From: Blautia sp. MSJ-9
GTDB lineage: Bacteria; Bacillota; Clostridia; Lachnospirales; Lachnospiraceae
Reading direction: 5' to 3'
Assembly: GCF_018919065.1 (NCBI RefSeq)
Contig: NZ_JAHLQG010000014.1
Span: 1 to 61,304 of the forward strand
DNA length: 61,304 nt
The notes under the pieces were generated by a model, which worked only from the letters and a program-made list of their open reading frames with translations, did no database searches and had not been told where the DNA came from. Position 1 is the stretch's first letter, and the number at the start of each line of letters is the position of its first letter. This document shows positions 44,096 through 54,546 of the stretch, piece by piece. The position numbers and the translations under genes are program-made.

Positions 44096-44689
44096 TTATT
44101 TGGAGTACAACTCGACGATAAGCATCTCGTTTACTGGAACATCGATTGCTTCTCTGTTAGGAAGTTCTTTTACAGTTCCTTTTAAGTTCTCCTGATCTAC
44201 GTCGATCCATTCCGGAACAAGACGTCCGCCAGTTACTTCAAGGATACCTTTGTATCTTTCAGAACCTTTGGATTTTTCTCTGATCTCGATCTGATCACCG
44301 GCTTTTACAAGGTAGGAAGGAATGTTTACACATTTTCCGTTTACAAGTACATGCTTGTGGTCAACGATCTGACGAGCTTCTTTTCTTGTTCTAGCAAATC
44401 CCATACGGAATACTACGTTGTCAAGTCTGCTCTCAAGAAGGATCATAAGGTTTGCACCAGTCTGTCCCGGCATTCTGTCAGCTTTGTTGTAGTAGTTGTG
44501 GAAAGGTTTTTCCAGAACTCCGTAGATGAATTTTGCTTTCTGTTTTTCTCTTAACTGTAAACCATACTCAGACATTTTACGATTTGCACGTTTTAACTGT
44601 CTTGTGGATTTTTTATCAATTCCTAAATAAATCGGATCCAGGCCAAGGGATCTGCATCTTTTCAGAACAGGCACTCTATTTACTGCCAT
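44096..44689 (-). CDS. rpsD: Ribosomal protein S4
   Basis: S4 nucleates assembly of the 30S body and represses its own mRNA in many bacteria. The S4 RNA-binding domain is [20 protein letters not shown], followed by [16 protein letters not shown]. At 197 residues it lacks the N-terminal four-Cys zinc knuckle (only one Cys near residue 12), so it is the zinc-independent paralogue type. It is in the alpha operon between rpsK and rpoA, unlike Bacillus subtilis where rpsD is separate. Confidence 0.97.
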   Translation of the reverse strand: MAVNRVPVLKRCRSLGLDPIYLGIDKKSTRQLKRANRKMSEYGLQLREKQKAKFIYGVLEKPFHNYYNKADRMPGQTGANLMILLESRLDNVVFRMGFARTRKEARQIVDHKHVLVNGKCVNIPSYLVKAGDQIEIREKSKGSERYKGILEVTGGRLVPEWIDVDQENLKGTVKELPNREAIDVPVNEMLIVELYSK

Positions 44690-44708
44690 TTCTCAAATAC
44701 CTCCTAAA

Positions 44709-45104
44709 TTAGACTCTTCTGCGTTTTGGTGGACGGCAACCATTGTGTGGTACCGGAGTTACGTCACGGATGCTTGTTACTTCCAGTCCGCAAGCCTGAA
44801 GGGCACGGATTGCAGCTTCACGTCCTGATCCTGGTCCTTTTACCATAACGTCTACAGTTTTTAAACCATGAATAAGTGCAGCTTTTGTTGCAGTCTCAGC
44901 TGCCATCTGTGCTGCATAAGGAGTAGATTTTCTTGAACCTCTAAATCCAAGACCACCAGCACTTGCCCATGAAAGAGCGTTTCCTTCATTGTCAGTCAGA
45001 GTAACAATTGTATTGTTGAAAGAAGACTGAATATGTGCCTGTCCGTGTTCAACGTTTTTCTTGACACGACGTTTTGCAGTCGCTTTTTTAGTCACTTTAG
45101 CCAT
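44709..45104 (-). CDS. rpsK: Ribosomal protein S11
   Basis: S11 forms part of the mRNA exit platform. [18 protein letters not shown] at the N-terminus and [17 protein letters not shown] at the C-terminus are nearly invariant family blocks. Length 131 is standard. It lies 19 bases upstream of rpsD. The 133-bp gap to rpsM has small hairpins (AAGCGTAAGCG) but no gene. Confidence 0.97.
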   Translation of the reverse strand: MAKVTKKATAKRRVKKNVEHGQAHIQSSFNNTIVTLTDNEGNALSWASAGGLGFRGSRKSTPYAAQMAAETATKAALIHGLKTVDVMVKGPGSGREAAIRALQACGLEVTSIRDVTPVPHNGCRPPKRRRV

Positions 45105-45237
45105 TTTAAAACTAACCTACACTTTCCTATTTATCAATCAAATATATGTTACATCGAAACATTATGTCCGCACTTAAGCGTCCATACAAGCTTCTTCCTC
45201 AGATTCGCTTACGCTTATCAGATGTTTAAAGCTTTAT

Positions 45238-45606
45238 TTATTTCTTCTTATTAGCTACTGTTCTCTTAGGACCTTTACGTGTTCTAGCATTGGTCTTAGT
45301 CTTCTGACCACGAACCGGAAGTCCTTTACGATGACGGATACCTCTGTAGCATCCGATTTCCTGCAGTCTCTTAATGTTGAGGGCGATTTCTCTACGAAGG
45401 TCACCTTCTACTGTCATTGTTTCATCAATAACTGCGCTAAGTCTCTTAACTTCGTCATCAGTCAGATCTCTGACACGTGTGTCAGGATTAACTTCTGCCT
45501 TTGCAAGGATCTTGTCTGCGCTTGGTCTACCAATACCATAAATGTAGGTAAGACCGATTTCAATACGTTTTTCTCTTGGTAAGTCTACACCAGCTATACG
45601 AGCCAT
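45238..45606 (-). CDS. rpsM: Ribosomal protein S13
   Basis: S13 sits at the head of the 30S subunit and contacts P-site tRNA and the 50[21 protein letters not shown] at the start and [23 protein letters not shown] sequence at the end ([18 protein letters not shown]) are diagnostic. Length 122 is normal. It is preceded by an unusual 321-nt structured gap after rpmJ. Confidence 0.97.
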   Translation of the reverse strand: MARIAGVDLPREKRIEIGLTYIYGIGRPSADKILAKAEVNPDTRVRDLTDDEVKRLSAVIDETMTVEGDLRREIALNIKRLQEIGCYRGIRHRKGLPVRGQKTKTNARTRKGPKRTVANKKK

Positions 45607-45927
45607 GTACTGTTTCCTCCATCTTCTACTTTGAAAGTCCTTAATGCCTGTACATCACTTACCCTCGCGAATTCTCTCACTCAAGTAAGGTGAAATGGGA
45701 TGTATCGGACACATCACTTCCTTATTTCTTAGTTCCTAATTGGGGTGCCTCGGTAAAACACCCAGCTGCAATTGGCGAAAAGCAGCCTTTCCGAATTATT
45801 GCGGCCAACGGGCCAACGTTGCCTCTCGGTATTAGGCAATACATGCTAAAACTATCTTAACAGTCTGGACAACCTCTCCGGGTGTCTCATACTGCAGCCG
45901 CACGTTACACAAACTTTAAACCGTCAA
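45607..45927 (-). promoter_or_regulatory. Structured rpmJ-rpsM intergenic RNA, candidate leader
   Basis: The minus-strand RNA folds well by eye. ACACCC (plus 45880-45885) can pair with GGGTGT (45758-45763), enclosing several small hairpins (GCCTAATACCGAGAGGC, GGCCCGTTGGCC). The same GGGTG can instead pair with CACCC at 45743-45747, giving mutually exclusive folds. Downstream are GATGT/ACATC and CTTAC/GTAAG stems. The length and alternative pairing suggest autogenous control of the downstream rpsM-rpsK-rpsD-rpoA genes (S4 is the regulator in E. coli). I do not recognise a named family. Confidence 0.5.
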
Positions 45928-46041
45928 TCAACCCTGACGCTGTTTGTGTTTTGGATTCTCACAGATTACTCTGATAGATCCTTTTCTTTTAATGATCTTG
46001 CATTTTTCGCAGATCGGCTTTACAGATGATCTTACTTTCAC
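45928..46041 (-). CDS. rpmJ: Ribosomal protein L36, zinc form
   Basis: A 37-residue protein started at GTG 46041, with AGGAGG 7 bases upstream; the sequence [20 protein letters not shown] then matches L36. Cys-x2-Cys, a third Cys and a His form the zinc site. The longer frame reaching 46110 is not conserved. First gene after the promoter at 46124-46152. Confidence 0.95.
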   Translation of the reverse strand: MKVRSSVKPICEKCKIIKRKGSIRVICENPKHKQRQG

Positions 46042-46123
46042 TGGAAATCCTCCTTCCGTAAATTCATTAAAATCTGCAGTTTTTTGAGCGCGCAAATACA
46101 TACTACTCACGCGTTCGGCTTAT

Positions 46124-46152
46124 ATACTATCACACCAAAATATAAAATGCAA
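46124..46152 (-). promoter_or_regulatory. Internal promoter before rpmJ
   Basis: TTGCAT, a 17-base spacer and TAGTAT on the minus strand. The -35 and flanks resemble the S10 promoter (TTGCAT-17-TATACT), suggesting that rpmJ to rplQ form a separately initiated alpha operon. Confidence 0.65.
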
Positions 46153-46154
46153 GC

Positions 46155-46370
46155 ACTTTTTTGCGTAAAATCGCATTTTTTCATTTTCTCCCCCATTTTC
46201 ACGCACATAACATCTCAATTTCATCCCCATCCTATCCCAAATTTACCACTTCCCATCCCTTAGCCATCTACTACCTCTATCTGCATCCCCTATCTTCTTT
46301 ATCCCCAGAAAAATTCTAACTACCTCCCCATCTCAAACTCTCCACTCAAAAAGCATTCCCTATTCTGCCA
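46155..46370 (-). other. Strand-asymmetric purine-rich tract
   Basis: Over about 215 bases the minus strand is strongly purine-rich and the plus strand almost free of G (runs such as CCCATCCTATCCC). It has no ORF and little self-complementarity. It lies between the palindrome copy 2 and the rpmJ promoter. Together with those it fills the 615-bp rpmJ-infA gap. The function is unknown. Confidence 0.5.
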
Positions 46371-46377
46371 GTAACCA

Positions 46378-46583
46378 GCATAGAAAAATAATTCATTTCA
46401 TGTGCATTTGCAGGTGTCTAAGATATTCTTAGCGCTCAGAAATCTGCGTTATGAGAAGAAAAGTCACTGTCTGAGCGCCAGCGAGTAATCCAGACTTTTC
46501 TTCTCATGCCTTTAGCAGATTTCTGAGTGCTTAGAATATCTTAGACGCCGAAACCGCACATGAAATGAATTATTTTTCTATGC
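46378..46583. repeat. 206-bp structured palindrome, copy 2 of 2
   Basis: The outer arms begin GCATAGAAAAATAATTC and end GAATTATTTTTCTATGC. The conserved internal-loop motifs ATTTGCAG (left) and CCGAAACC (right), the CTTAG-containing second arm, and the apical CTGTCTGAGC...GCGAGT match copy 1 at 6115-6325. Both copies have the same plus-strand orientation and are followed by GTCCC. Arms differ from copy 1 but remain complementary. It separates infA from rpmJ, where the operon is usually uninterrupted. Confidence 0.85.
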
Positions 46584-46656
46584 GTCCCCTTATACAAAGA
46601 CAAAAAAAAGAGAACCAGATCTCTCCAGTTCTCTTAATAATACAATTACAATCTTC

Positions 46657-46875
46657 CTATTTATCTCTCCAGATAATCCTGCCCTTAGACAGATCATACG
46701 GAGACAGTTCAATAGTAACTTTATCTCCAGGAAGAATACGGATAAAATTCATACGTAACTTTCCACTGATATGTGCAAGCACCACATGTTTGTTCTCCAG
46801 TTCCACTTTAAACATCGCATTAGGCAGCTTTTCCAGAACAGTGCCTTCCACTTCGATTACATCTGCTTTTGACAT
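46657..46875 (-). CDS. infA: Translation initiation factor IF-1
   Basis: IF-1 occupies the A site of the 30S subunit during initiation. The 72-residue OB-fold protein has the family sequence [20 protein letters not shown] and [14 protein letters not shown]. It lies 25 bases after map and is the last gene before the palindrome. Many Clostridia have a small KOW-domain gene between map and infA; it is absent here. Confidence 0.97.
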   Translation of the reverse strand: MSKADVIEVEGTVLEKLPNAMFKVELENKHVVLAHISGKLRMNFIRILPGDKVTIELSPYDLSKGRIIWRDK

Positions 46876-46900
46876 TTTAAACCTCCTGTATGTCGTCCAA

Positions 46901-47656
46901 TTATTTCGTAAGAGTCAGAATCTCCGGATCTCCGTCTGTAATAAGAATCGTATTCTCATAATGAGCAGAAAGAGAACCATCCATAGTTACTACCGTCCAC
47001 TCATCATCCAGCCATGCCACATCTGCACGTCCTAAATTGATCATAGGCTCTATCGCAAGTGTCATACCCGGCATCAGACGAACTCCTCTTCTCTTCTGCG
47101 GAAAATTCGGGATCTGCGGATCCTCGTGAAGGTGAGTGCCGATTCCATGTCCAACCAGGTCACGGACGATTCCGTAATGATATTTGGCAGCGTGTGCTCC
47201 AATTGCCTTGGAAATATCATTCAGATGATTTCCGGCACGTGCAGCCTTAATTCCTTCGAAGAAACACTCTCTGGTCACATCCATCAACTGACGTGCCTGC
47301 GGTGAAACCTCTCCGACTGCATAAGTTCTCGCTGCATCAGAATGATACCCCTTATAAATAAGACCGGCATCAATCTTTACAAGATCTCCCTCCTGAATGA
47401 TCTTCTCTTCAGACGGGATTCCATGAACTACTTCATCATTCAGACTGATACAGAATGACGCAGGAAAACCTCCATAGTTCAGGAAATTCGGGATGCATCC
47501 CATATCACGTATCATCTGTTCTCCGATACGGTCAATCTCCTTGGTGCTCATTCCCGGTTTAATGTACGGGATCAGGCCATCATGTACTTTCTCAAGCAGA
47601 TGTCCTGCCTCTCTCATAAGTTCAATTTCATGTTCTGTCTTGATAGAAACCGACAT
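46901..47656 (-). CDS. map: Methionine aminopeptidase, type I
   Basis: Removes the N-terminal Met from new proteins. The five dinuclear metal ligands are visible: Asp in KIDAGL and HSDAAR, His in [10 protein letters not shown], Glu in LAIEPMI, and Glu in HYENTIL. At 251 residues it is the type Ia form without an SH3-like N-terminal zinc extension. It follows adk by 32 bases on the same strand. Confidence 0.97.
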   Translation of the reverse strand: MSVSIKTEHEIELMREAGHLLEKVHDGLIPYIKPGMSTKEIDRIGEQMIRDMGCIPNFLNYGGFPASFCISLNDEVVHGIPSEEKIIQEGDLVKIDAGLIYKGYHSDAARTYAVGEVSPQARQLMDVTRECFFEGIKAARAGNHLNDISKAIGAHAAKYHYGIVRDLVGHGIGTHLHEDPQIPNFPQKRRGVRLMPGMTLAIEPMINLGRADVAWLDDEWTVVTMDGSLSAHYENTILITDGDPEILTLTK

Positions 47657-47688
47657 TTTACCTCCAGATGGTGTTTAAAAACACCCGA

Positions 47689-48336
<648 letters not shown>

Positions 48337-48402
48337 TTATACCCTCCGTTTTCTTTTTTAGCAAATCAAGGCTGTGATGCAATGCACCACAACCTCTCTT
48401 TT

Positions 48403-49719
48403 TTAATTGTTCAGGAAGCCTTTGTAATTACGTACGAGAAGCTGTGATTCGATCTGTTTCACAGTTTCGAGGATAACACCAACAATGATGATGATGGATG
48501 TACCACCGAATGAAACATTCGCCCCAAACACACCATTAAAGATGAATGGGATCACGCACACAATGATAAGACCTACTGCACCTATAAATATAATATAATT
48601 TAAGATATTAGTCAAATAATCTGACGTAGGTTTTCCAGGACGAATACCTGGAATAAATCCACCCTGCTTTTTGATATTGTCTGCAACTTCCAGCGGGTTG
48701 AATGTGATGGAAGTGTAGAAATATGCAAAGAAAACGCAAAGTACGATGTAGAGAAGCAGACCCCATGTATACTGAAGCTGTTTCGGATTACACCAGTTGT
48801 TGGAAGAAAGACCACGAAGAATCTCACTTCCGATTCCTGTACCATTACCTTTTCCTGTTAACTGTGCAATAACAGCCGGGAAAGACATAATGGAGGATGC
48901 AAAGATTACCGGGATAACACCAGCAGTGTTAACTTTCAGAGGAATGTTGGTGGACTGTCCGCCCATCAGCTTTCTTCCAACCATTTTCTTGGAATACTGA
49001 ACCGGAATTCTTCTCTCTGCTCCGTTAAGGATAAGTACCAGAACTACTACTACAAGAATAACAGCTGCAATGATCAGTCCTGCAAGAGTACCTTTTGCAA
49101 TTGTTTTTCCTTTAATAAAGTTCTCATACAGTAATGACAAGTCGCTTGGCACTCTGGAGATGATATTAATAGTAAGTACGATGGAAATACCATTTCCAAC
49201 GCCTTTCTCTGTAATACGCTCACCGAGCCACATCAGCATAGCCGAGCCGGCTGTAAGGCAGGCAACAACTACAACACCTTTGAAGAAGTTCAGATTCGGG
49301 ATCATGCCCTGGCGGCCGAAACCGATTGCCATTGCGATTGACTCGAATAAAGCAAGACCTACAGTTACATAACGTGTAATTGCGGTCATCTTCTTTCTTC
49401 CCTCTTCACCATCTCGCTGCATTTCTTCCAGTGCCGGGATGGCAATGGTAAGAAGCTGGATGATAATGGAAGATGTGATATAAGGTGTGATGTTTAATGC
49501 GAAAATTGACATTCTTTCGAATGAACCACCGGTAAACGCATCAAAGAAGTTGAATGCATCACCAGCGTTGCTGCTGAACCACTGTTTGAAGAAGTCACTG
49601 TCTACACCCGGTACCGGGATCTGGCAGCCGATACGGATGATAAAAATCATCCATATCAGATACAACAGCTTGCGTCTCATTTCTTTCACTCTAAAAACAT
49701 TTTTAAGAGTTTCAAACAT
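48403..49719 (-). CDS. secY: Preprotein translocase channel subunit SecY
   Basis: SecY forms the protein-conducting channel with SecE and SecG. At 438 residues with ten hydrophobic segments, it has the family signatures GVDSDFFKQWF in the plug region and the cytoplasmic loop PGIRPGKPTSDYLTNIL. ITPYITSSIIIQLL is membrane segment 2. The start codon overlaps the rplO stop by one base, linking export to spc operon translation. Confidence 0.97.
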   Translation of the reverse strand: MFETLKNVFRVKEMRRKLLYLIWMIFIIRIGCQIPVPGVDSDFFKQWFSSNAGDAFNFFDAFTGGSFERMSIFALNITPYITSSIIIQLLTIAIPALEEMQRDGEEGRKKMTAITRYVTVGLALFESIAMAIGFGRQGMIPNLNFFKGVVVVACLTAGSAMLMWLGERITEKGVGNGISIVLTINIISRVPSDLSLLYENFIKGKTIAKGTLAGLIIAAVILVVVVLVLILNGAERRIPVQYSKKMVGRKLMGGQSTNIPLKVNTAGVIPVIFASSIMSFPAVIAQLTGKGNGTGIGSEILRGLSSNNWCNPKQLQYTWGLLLYIVLCVFFAYFYTSITFNPLEVADNIKKQGGFIPGIRPGKPTSDYLTNILNYIIFIGAVGLIIVCVIPFIFNGVFGANVSFGGTSIIIIVGVILETVKQIESQLLVRNYKGFLNN

Positions 49720-50159
49720 TAGATCACCTCTACTGTACCACCAGCAGCTTCAATTTTAGATTTTGCAGTCTCGCTGACAGCGTTTACTTTGACATTAAGT
49801 TTCTTTGTCAGCTCACCATTTCCAAGAATTTTAACGCCATCAGCGATCTTGGAGATTGCACCGCTTGCAAGTAAGCTTTCTGCTGTAACTTCTGCACCAT
49901 CTTCAAAACGGTTCAGTACGTCAACGTTGATTGCAATGATCTCTTTTGTATTTCTGTTTTTGAATCCTCTCTTAGGCAGACGTCTGTATAAAGGCATCTG
50001 ACCACCTTCGAATCCCGGTTTCTTGTGACCGGAACGAGCTAACTGTCCTTTGTGTCCTTTACCGGCTGTTTTACCGTTTCCAGAACCATGTCCACGGCCT
50101 CTTCTGAAGTTATCGCTGTGCTTAGAACCTTCTGCTGGTCTTAAGTTTGATAATTCCAT
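49719..50159 (-). CDS. rplO: Ribosomal protein L15
   Basis: L15 is a late-assembling 50S protein with a long basic N-terminal extension: [20 protein letters not shown] and [16 protein letters not shown] sequence ([20 protein letters not shown]). Length 146 equals that of Bacillus. A 141-bp gap separates it from rpmD; it contains no gene that I can support. Confidence 0.97.
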   Translation of the reverse strand: MELSNLRPAEGSKHSDNFRRGRGHGSGNGKTAGKGHKGQLARSGHKKPGFEGGQMPLYRRLPKRGFKNRNTKEIIAINVDVLNRFEDGAEVTAESLLASGAISKIADGVKILGNGELTKKLNVKVNAVSETAKSKIEAAGGTVEVI

Positions 50160-50300
50160 GTTGGCACCTCCTTATTATTATTTCAAATCTATCTGTTCAG
50201 ATCGTATTGTTTCCAATATGTTTCTGTATGTTCCCGCCACTCCTGTGAATGGCAGGCTCATATCAGATCCATATCAGAGTTCTCTCTGGTTAAATCGCAA

Positions 50301-50483
50301 TTAAGCTTCTTCAACCTTTACCAGGTGCTGTACCTGCTGAATCATTCCTCTTGTTGCTGCGTTATCCGGCATTTCAACTGTTTTGTGCATTTTTGTAAGA
50401 CCCATAGCTGCAACAGTTTTTTTGTGCTTCGGAACTGCACCAATAGGAGATTTTACTAATGTAACTTTTAATGTGTTTGCCAT
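50301..50483 (-). CDS. rpmD: Ribosomal protein L30
   Basis: A 60-residue 50S protein, short bacterial form: LKVTLVKSPIGAVPKHKKTV and TRGMIQQVQHLVKVEE are characteristic. It lies 15 bases after rpsE. Confidence 0.96.
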   Translation of the reverse strand: MANTLKVTLVKSPIGAVPKHKKTVAAMGLTKMHKTVEMPDNAATRGMIQQVQHLVKVEEA

Positions 50484-50498
50484 TTTTGTATTTCCTCC

Positions 50499-51008
50499 TT
50501 AAGCCAGAATCTCATCAACAGATTTTCCGCGAAGTCTAGCAACTTCTTCCGGAGTTTTTAACTGTCTTAAGCCTTCGATTGTTGCAAGAACAACATTCTG
50601 TTTGTTTCTGGATCCCATACATTTTGTACGGATGTTTTTGATACCAGCTAACTCGATTACCGCACGGGCAGGACCGCCGGCGATAACTCCAGTACCTTCC
50701 GGAGCTCTCTTCAGAAGCATTTCAGCGCTTCCGTATTTTCCAACGAAGTCATGTGTAATAGAGTTATTCTCGTCTCTTGCTACTGTTACTAATTTCTTCA
50801 TAGCATCCTCTTTTCCTTTGCGGATAGCTTCAGGAATTTCGGCTGCTTTACCTAAACCTGCACCAACGTGTCCGTTGCCGTCACCTACAACAACTAAAGC
50901 TGTGAAACGGAAGTTACGACCACCTTTAACAACCTTGGTAACACGCTTGATTGATACTACTTTATCTTCTAATTCTAACTGACTAGCATCAATAAGATTA
51001 CGTTTCAT
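50499..51008 (-). CDS. rpsE: Ribosomal protein S5
   Basis: S5 supports translational fidelity and 30S assembly. The double-stranded RNA-binding part is [20 protein letters not shown], and the C-terminal domain includes [20 protein letters not shown]. The 169-residue length is standard. It is 18 bases downstream of rplR. Confidence 0.97.
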   Translation of the reverse strand: MKRNLIDASQLELEDKVVSIKRVTKVVKGGRNFRFTALVVVGDGNGHVGAGLGKAAEIPEAIRKGKEDAMKKLVTVARDENNSITHDFVGKYGSAEMLLKRAPEGTGVIAGGPARAVIELAGIKNIRTKCMGSRNKQNVVLATIEGLRQLKTPEEVARLRGKSVDEILA

Positions 51009-51026
51009 GTGTTTCGCTCCTCCTTA

Positions 51027-51395
51027 TTAGAATTTCAGCCCAGCTTCTCTTGCTGCGTCTGCCAGTGCTTTAACTTTACCGTGGTAGATATAGCCTCCTC
51101 TGTCGAAAACAACGCTTTCAATGCCAGCTTCAACAGCTTTCTTACCAATAACGGTTCCTAAATGTGCAGCTGCTGCTACATCATCAGTGTTCTCTAACTC
51201 AGCTCTTACTTCTTTCTGAAGAGTAGAAGCAGATACTAAAGTCTTTCCTACAGTGTCATCAATGATCTGAGCATACATATGCTTGTTGGAACGAAATACT
51301 GCTAAACGAGGTGTTGTTGCAGTTCCGTTTAAATGATGACGTAATCTTCTATGCTTATTCTCACGAATTTTCGCTCTAGATGCCTTATTTACCAT
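51027..51395 (-). CDS. rplR: Ribosomal protein L18
   Basis: L18 binds 5S rRNA together with L5. The sequence [20 protein letters not shown] and the C-terminal [20 protein letters not shown] are diagnostic. Length 122, close to the Bacillus protein. It lies 17 bases downstream of rplF. Confidence 0.97.
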   Translation of the reverse strand: MVNKASRAKIRENKHRRLRHHLNGTATTPRLAVFRSNKHMYAQIIDDTVGKTLVSASTLQKEVRAELENTDDVAAAAHLGTVIGKKAVEAGIESVVFDRGGYIYHGKVKALADAAREAGLKF

Positions 51396-51412
51396 TTTCT
51401 CACCCTCCTAAA

Positions 51413-51952
51413 TTATTTCTTACCAGTCTTACCAACTTTACGTCTGATAACTTCATCAACATATTTGATACCTTTACCTTTGTATGGCTCAGGTCTTCTC
51501 TTGTCTCTGATCTCAGCTGCAAACTGGCCGACTTTTTCTTTGCTGATACCGGATACGATAATCTTGTTACCATCTACTTTGGTTTCGATTCCGTCTGGAT
51601 CTTCCATTTCTACCGGATGAGAGTAACCAAGGCTAAGTGTGAGCTTCTTGCCCTGTTTTGCTGCTTTATAACCTACACCGTTAACTTCAAGCTCTTTTGT
51701 ATAGCCTTCGCTTACACCAACAACCATGTTGTGGATTAAGCTTCTTGTTAAACCGTGAAGAGATTTCATTTTCTTTAAGTCGTTTGGTCTGGATACTACT
51801 ACATGACCATCTTCAACTTTGATTTCCATTTCTGTAGGAAGTGCTCTTTCGAGTGTTCCTTTTGGTCCTTTTACAGTTACTACGTTGCCTTCAGCGACAG
51901 TCACTTCTACGCCTGCAGGAATAGCAACCGGAAGTCTACCAATTCGTGACAT
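51413..51952 (-). CDS. rplF: Ribosomal protein L6
   Basis: L6 lies near the sarcin-ricin loop and factor-binding site. It has two repeated domains; [16 protein letters not shown] opens it and the signature [16 protein letters not shown] closes it. Length 179. The 88-bp gap to rpsH carries an AGAGGAT/ATCCTCT hairpin just before its ribosome binding site. Confidence 0.97.
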   Translation of the reverse strand: MSRIGRLPVAIPAGVEVTVAEGNVVTVKGPKGTLERALPTEMEIKVEDGHVVVSRPNDLKKMKSLHGLTRSLIHNMVVGVSEGYTKELEVNGVGYKAAKQGKKLTLSLGYSHPVEMEDPDGIETKVDGNKIIVSGISKEKVGQFAAEIRDKRRPEPYKGKGIKYVDEVIRRKVGKTGKK

Positions 51953-52040
51953 ATGTTTGTCCTCCTTACTTAGATTATCGGAGAGGATATTGCATCCTCT
52001 CTGTTTTCAGTTAATTCTCTATAAAAAATCTTGGTTCAAA

Positions 52041-52442
52041 TTACCAAACGAATGCTAATACTTCGCCGCCAACCTGAAGTTTGCGAGCTTCTTTATCTGT
52101 AATAACACCTTTGTTTGTAGAAAGAATTGCGATTCCAAGTCCACCAAGAACTTTTGGAAGCTCATCCTTACCTGCGTAGATACGAAGACCAGGTTTGGAG
52201 ATTCTCTTTAAACCAGTGATGATTTTTTCGTTTTTGTCTTCACCATATTTCAGTGTGATATGAAGAGTTTTAACAACTCCGTCTTCAACTAAATCATATT
52301 TTGCAATATATCCTTCATCAACAAGGATGTTAGCAATTGCAATTTTCATTTTGGATGCCGGAACATCTACTGTGTCATGTTTTGCAGTGTTTGCGTTACG
52401 GATTCTTGTAAGCATATCTGCGATTGGATCGCTCATTGTCAT
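52041..52442 (-). CDS. rpsH: Ribosomal protein S8
   Basis: S8 binds helix 21 of 16S rRNA and, in E. coli, represses the spc operon. [20 protein letters not shown] and the C-terminal [20 protein letters not shown] are typical. Length 133. The 148-bp gap to the S14 gene has a strong GATCGG-CTGAT / ATCAG-CCGATC hairpin that could be a regulatory or processing site. Confidence 0.97.
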   Translation of the reverse strand: MTMSDPIADMLTRIRNANTAKHDTVDVPASKMKIAIANILVDEGYIAKYDLVEDGVVKTLHITLKYGEDKNEKIITGLKRISKPGLRIYAGKDELPKVLGGLGIAILSTNKGVITDKEARKLQVGGEVLAFVW

Positions 52443-52590
52443 GTTAGTTTCCTCCTATAATTCAGACTTTACATGTGCATTTATATTAAATAGTTTACAT
52501 TGTTACCTGTTTTATCATAAATCTCGTTTGGACACATGATCGGACTGATAAATCAGCCGATCGTTTATTTATATTTATTAAATCCGGTTC

Positions 52591-52776
52591 CTACCAGGAA
52601 GCCTTCTTAACGCCCGGGATCTGTCCCTTGTAAGCTAATTCACGGAAGCAGATTCTGCAGATTCCGTATTTTCTTAAAACAGAATGTGGACGTCCACAAA
52701 TGTTGCAGCGTGTATATTCTCTTGTGGAGAATTTCTGTTTGCGCTGCTGTTTGATTTTCATTGCTGTTTTAGCCAT
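52591..52776 (-). CDS. rpsN: Ribosomal protein S14, zinc-binding type Z
   Basis: A 61-residue S14 of the short zinc form, with [20 protein letters not shown] providing the four Cys. Zinc-free long S14 copies usually exist elsewhere for zinc-poor growth; none is in this window. It starts 15 bases after rplE. Confidence 0.96.
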   Translation of the reverse strand: MAKTAMKIKQQRKQKFSTREYTRCNICGRPHSVLRKYGICRICFRELAYKGQIPGVKKASW

Positions 52777-52791
52777 GAATCGTTCCTCCTA

Positions 52792-53331
52792 TTACTTTGC
52801 AAACGGCATATTGAATAATGTCAGTAATTCACGTGCTTCTTCATCAGTCTTAGCTGTAGTAACGAAGATGATGTCCATACCTCTTACTTTGTCAACTTTA
52901 TCATATTCAACTTCCGGGAAGATCAGCTGCTCTTTGATACCCAGAGCGTAGTTTCCACGGCCATCGAATGCGTTCGGGTTAACACCACGGAAGTCACGTA
53001 CACGAGGAAGTGCAAGGTTGATCAGACGATCAGCGAACTCGTACATTTTTTCTCCTCTTAATGTAACTTTACAACCGATCGGCATACCCTCTCTGATTTT
53101 GAAGTTAGCGACAGATTTTTTAGCTTTAGTAGCGATTGCTTTCTGTCCTGTGATAAGTTCCATATCTGCGATTGCAGCATCAAGAAGCTTAGCGTTTTCT
53201 TTGGCTTCACCAACACCCATATTGATTACGATCTTGTCGAGTTTTGGCACTTCCATAACATTTTTGTATCCAAATTTTTTGGTCATGGCATCCATGATCT
53301 CATTTTTGTACATTTCTTTTAATCTACTCAC
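52792..53331 (-). CDS. rplE: Ribosomal protein L5
   Basis: L5 carries 5S rRNA and contacts the P-site t[23 protein letters not shown] and the loop region [20 protein letters not shown] are characteristic. Length 179. It lies 21 bases after rplX. Confidence 0.97.
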   Translation of the reverse strand: MSRLKEMYKNEIMDAMTKKFGYKNVMEVPKLDKIVINMGVGEAKENAKLLDAAIADMELITGQKAIATKAKKSVANFKIREGMPIGCKVTLRGEKMYEFADRLINLALPRVRDFRGVNPNAFDGRGNYALGIKEQLIFPEVEYDKVDKVRGMDIIFVTTAKTDEEARELLTLFNMPFAK

Positions 53332-53352
53332 TTGTCATGCCTCCTCTCTTAA

Positions 53353-53664
53353 TTAATCGATAACCTTACCGGTTTTTTTAGCAACGCGGACTTTTTTGTC
53401 TCCGTCCATCTGGAAGCCTACTCTTGTAGCCTGTCCATCAACAACCAGCATTACATTGGAGATGTGCAGTGGAGCTTCTTTTGTGATGATTCCGCCCTGC
53501 TGATTTGCTGCAGATGGTTTGCTGTGTTTTGTAACCTTGTTGATATTCTCAACAATAACGGTATTGTCTTTTGCGTTTACTGCAAGGACTTTACCCTCTT
53601 TGCCATTATCTTTACCAGCGATAACTTTTACAGTATCACCTTTTTTAATTTTCATAGCTGACAT
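53353..53664 (-). CDS. rplX: Ribosomal protein L24
   Basis: L24 initiates 50S assembly. The KOW motif is [21 protein letters not shown] keep ATG 53664 because GGAGGG is 7 bases upstream; an internal ATG three codons on is possible. Length 103. Confidence 0.96.
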   Translation of the reverse strand: MSAMKIKKGDTVKVIAGKDNGKEGKVLAVNAKDNTVIVENINKVTKHSKPSAANQQGGIITKEAPLHISNVMLVVDGQATRVGFQMDGDKKVRVAKKTGKVID

Positions 53665-53675
53665 TAGGCACCCTC

Positions 53676-54044
53676 CTATAATACTTCCGGAGCTAAGGAA
53701 ACGATCTTCATGAATTTCTTTTCACGAAGTTCTCTGGCAACTGGTCCAAAGATACGTGTTCCTCTCGGAGTTAAGTCGTCTTTAATGATTACGGCAGCAT
53801 TTTCATCGAAGCGGATATAAGATCCGTCTTTACGACGAGCGCCTTTTTTAGTTCTAACTACAACAGCTTTTACAACGTCACCTTTTTTAACAACGCCGCC
53901 TGGTGTTGCATCTTTAACAGTAGCAACGATTGTATCGCCAATGCTTGCATATCTTCTTGTAGAGCCGCCCATAACACGAATACAAAGGATTTCTTTTGCA
54001 CCAGTGTTGTCGGCAACTTTCAGTCTAGTTTCCTGCTGAATCAT
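53676..54044 (-). CDS. rplN: Ribosomal protein L14
   Basis: L14 forms part of the intersubunit bridge and binding site for Rsf[21 protein letters not shown] and the C-terminal [12 protein letters not shown] are diagnostic. Length 122, and 13 bases after rpsQ. Confidence 0.97.
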   Translation of the reverse strand: MIQQETRLKVADNTGAKEILCIRVMGGSTRRYASIGDTIVATVKDATPGGVVKKGDVVKAVVVRTKKGARRKDGSYIRFDENAAVIIKDDLTPRGTRIFGPVARELREKKFMKIVSLAPEVL

Positions 54045-54057
54045 ACTGGTCTCCTCC

Positions 54058-54312
54058 TTATTTAACTTTCTCTACGATTTCAACCAGTCTCCATCTTTTA
54101 TCTTTGGATAACGGTCTGGTTTCCATAACTTTTACGGTATCACCGATATTGCACTCATTATTTTCGTCATGAGCTTTTAATTTATATGTTCTCTTCACGA
54201 TTTTTTTGTAAAGAGGATGTTTTACATGGTCTTCAATAGCAACTACAATGGTCTTGTCCATCTTATTGCTGACAACCTTACCCACGCGGGTTTTTCTCAG
54301 ATTTCTTTCCAC
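54058..54312 (-). CDS. rpsQ: Ribosomal protein S17
   Basis: A 16S rRNA-binding OB-fold protein of 84 residues: [20 protein letters not shown] and [20 protein letters not shown] match the family. It lies 15 bases after rpmC. Confidence 0.97.
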   Translation of the reverse strand: MERNLRKTRVGKVVSNKMDKTIVVAIEDHVKHPLYKKIVKRTYKLKAHDENNECNIGDTVKVMETRPLSKDKRWRLVEIVEKVK

Positions 54313-54327
54313 GATAGTTTCCTCCTA

Positions 54328-54546
54328 TTATTTGGAAGCGTTAGCCTGCTCAGTAATTACTGTCTGGATTCTTGCAATGTTCTTGCGAACCTCTTTAATG
54401 CGGCTTGTGTTCTCTAATTGATTAGTTGCATTCTGAAATCTCAGATTGAAAAGTTCTTTTTTAGCAGCTACTAATTCTTCATTTAATTCTGCAGCTGATT
54501 TTGCCTTTAAATCTTCCACGAATTTATTAATTTTCACTGTTATCAC
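54328..54546 (-). CDS. rpmC: Ribosomal protein L29
   Basis: A 72-residue coiled-coil protein near the exit tunnel, where signal recognition particle and trigger factor dock. The core is [20 protein letters not shown]. Its start overlaps the end of rplP by 20 bases. Confidence 0.96.
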   Translation of the reverse strand: MITVKINKFVEDLKAKSAAELNEELVAAKKELFNLRFQNATNQLENTSRIKEVRKNIARIQTVITEQANASK

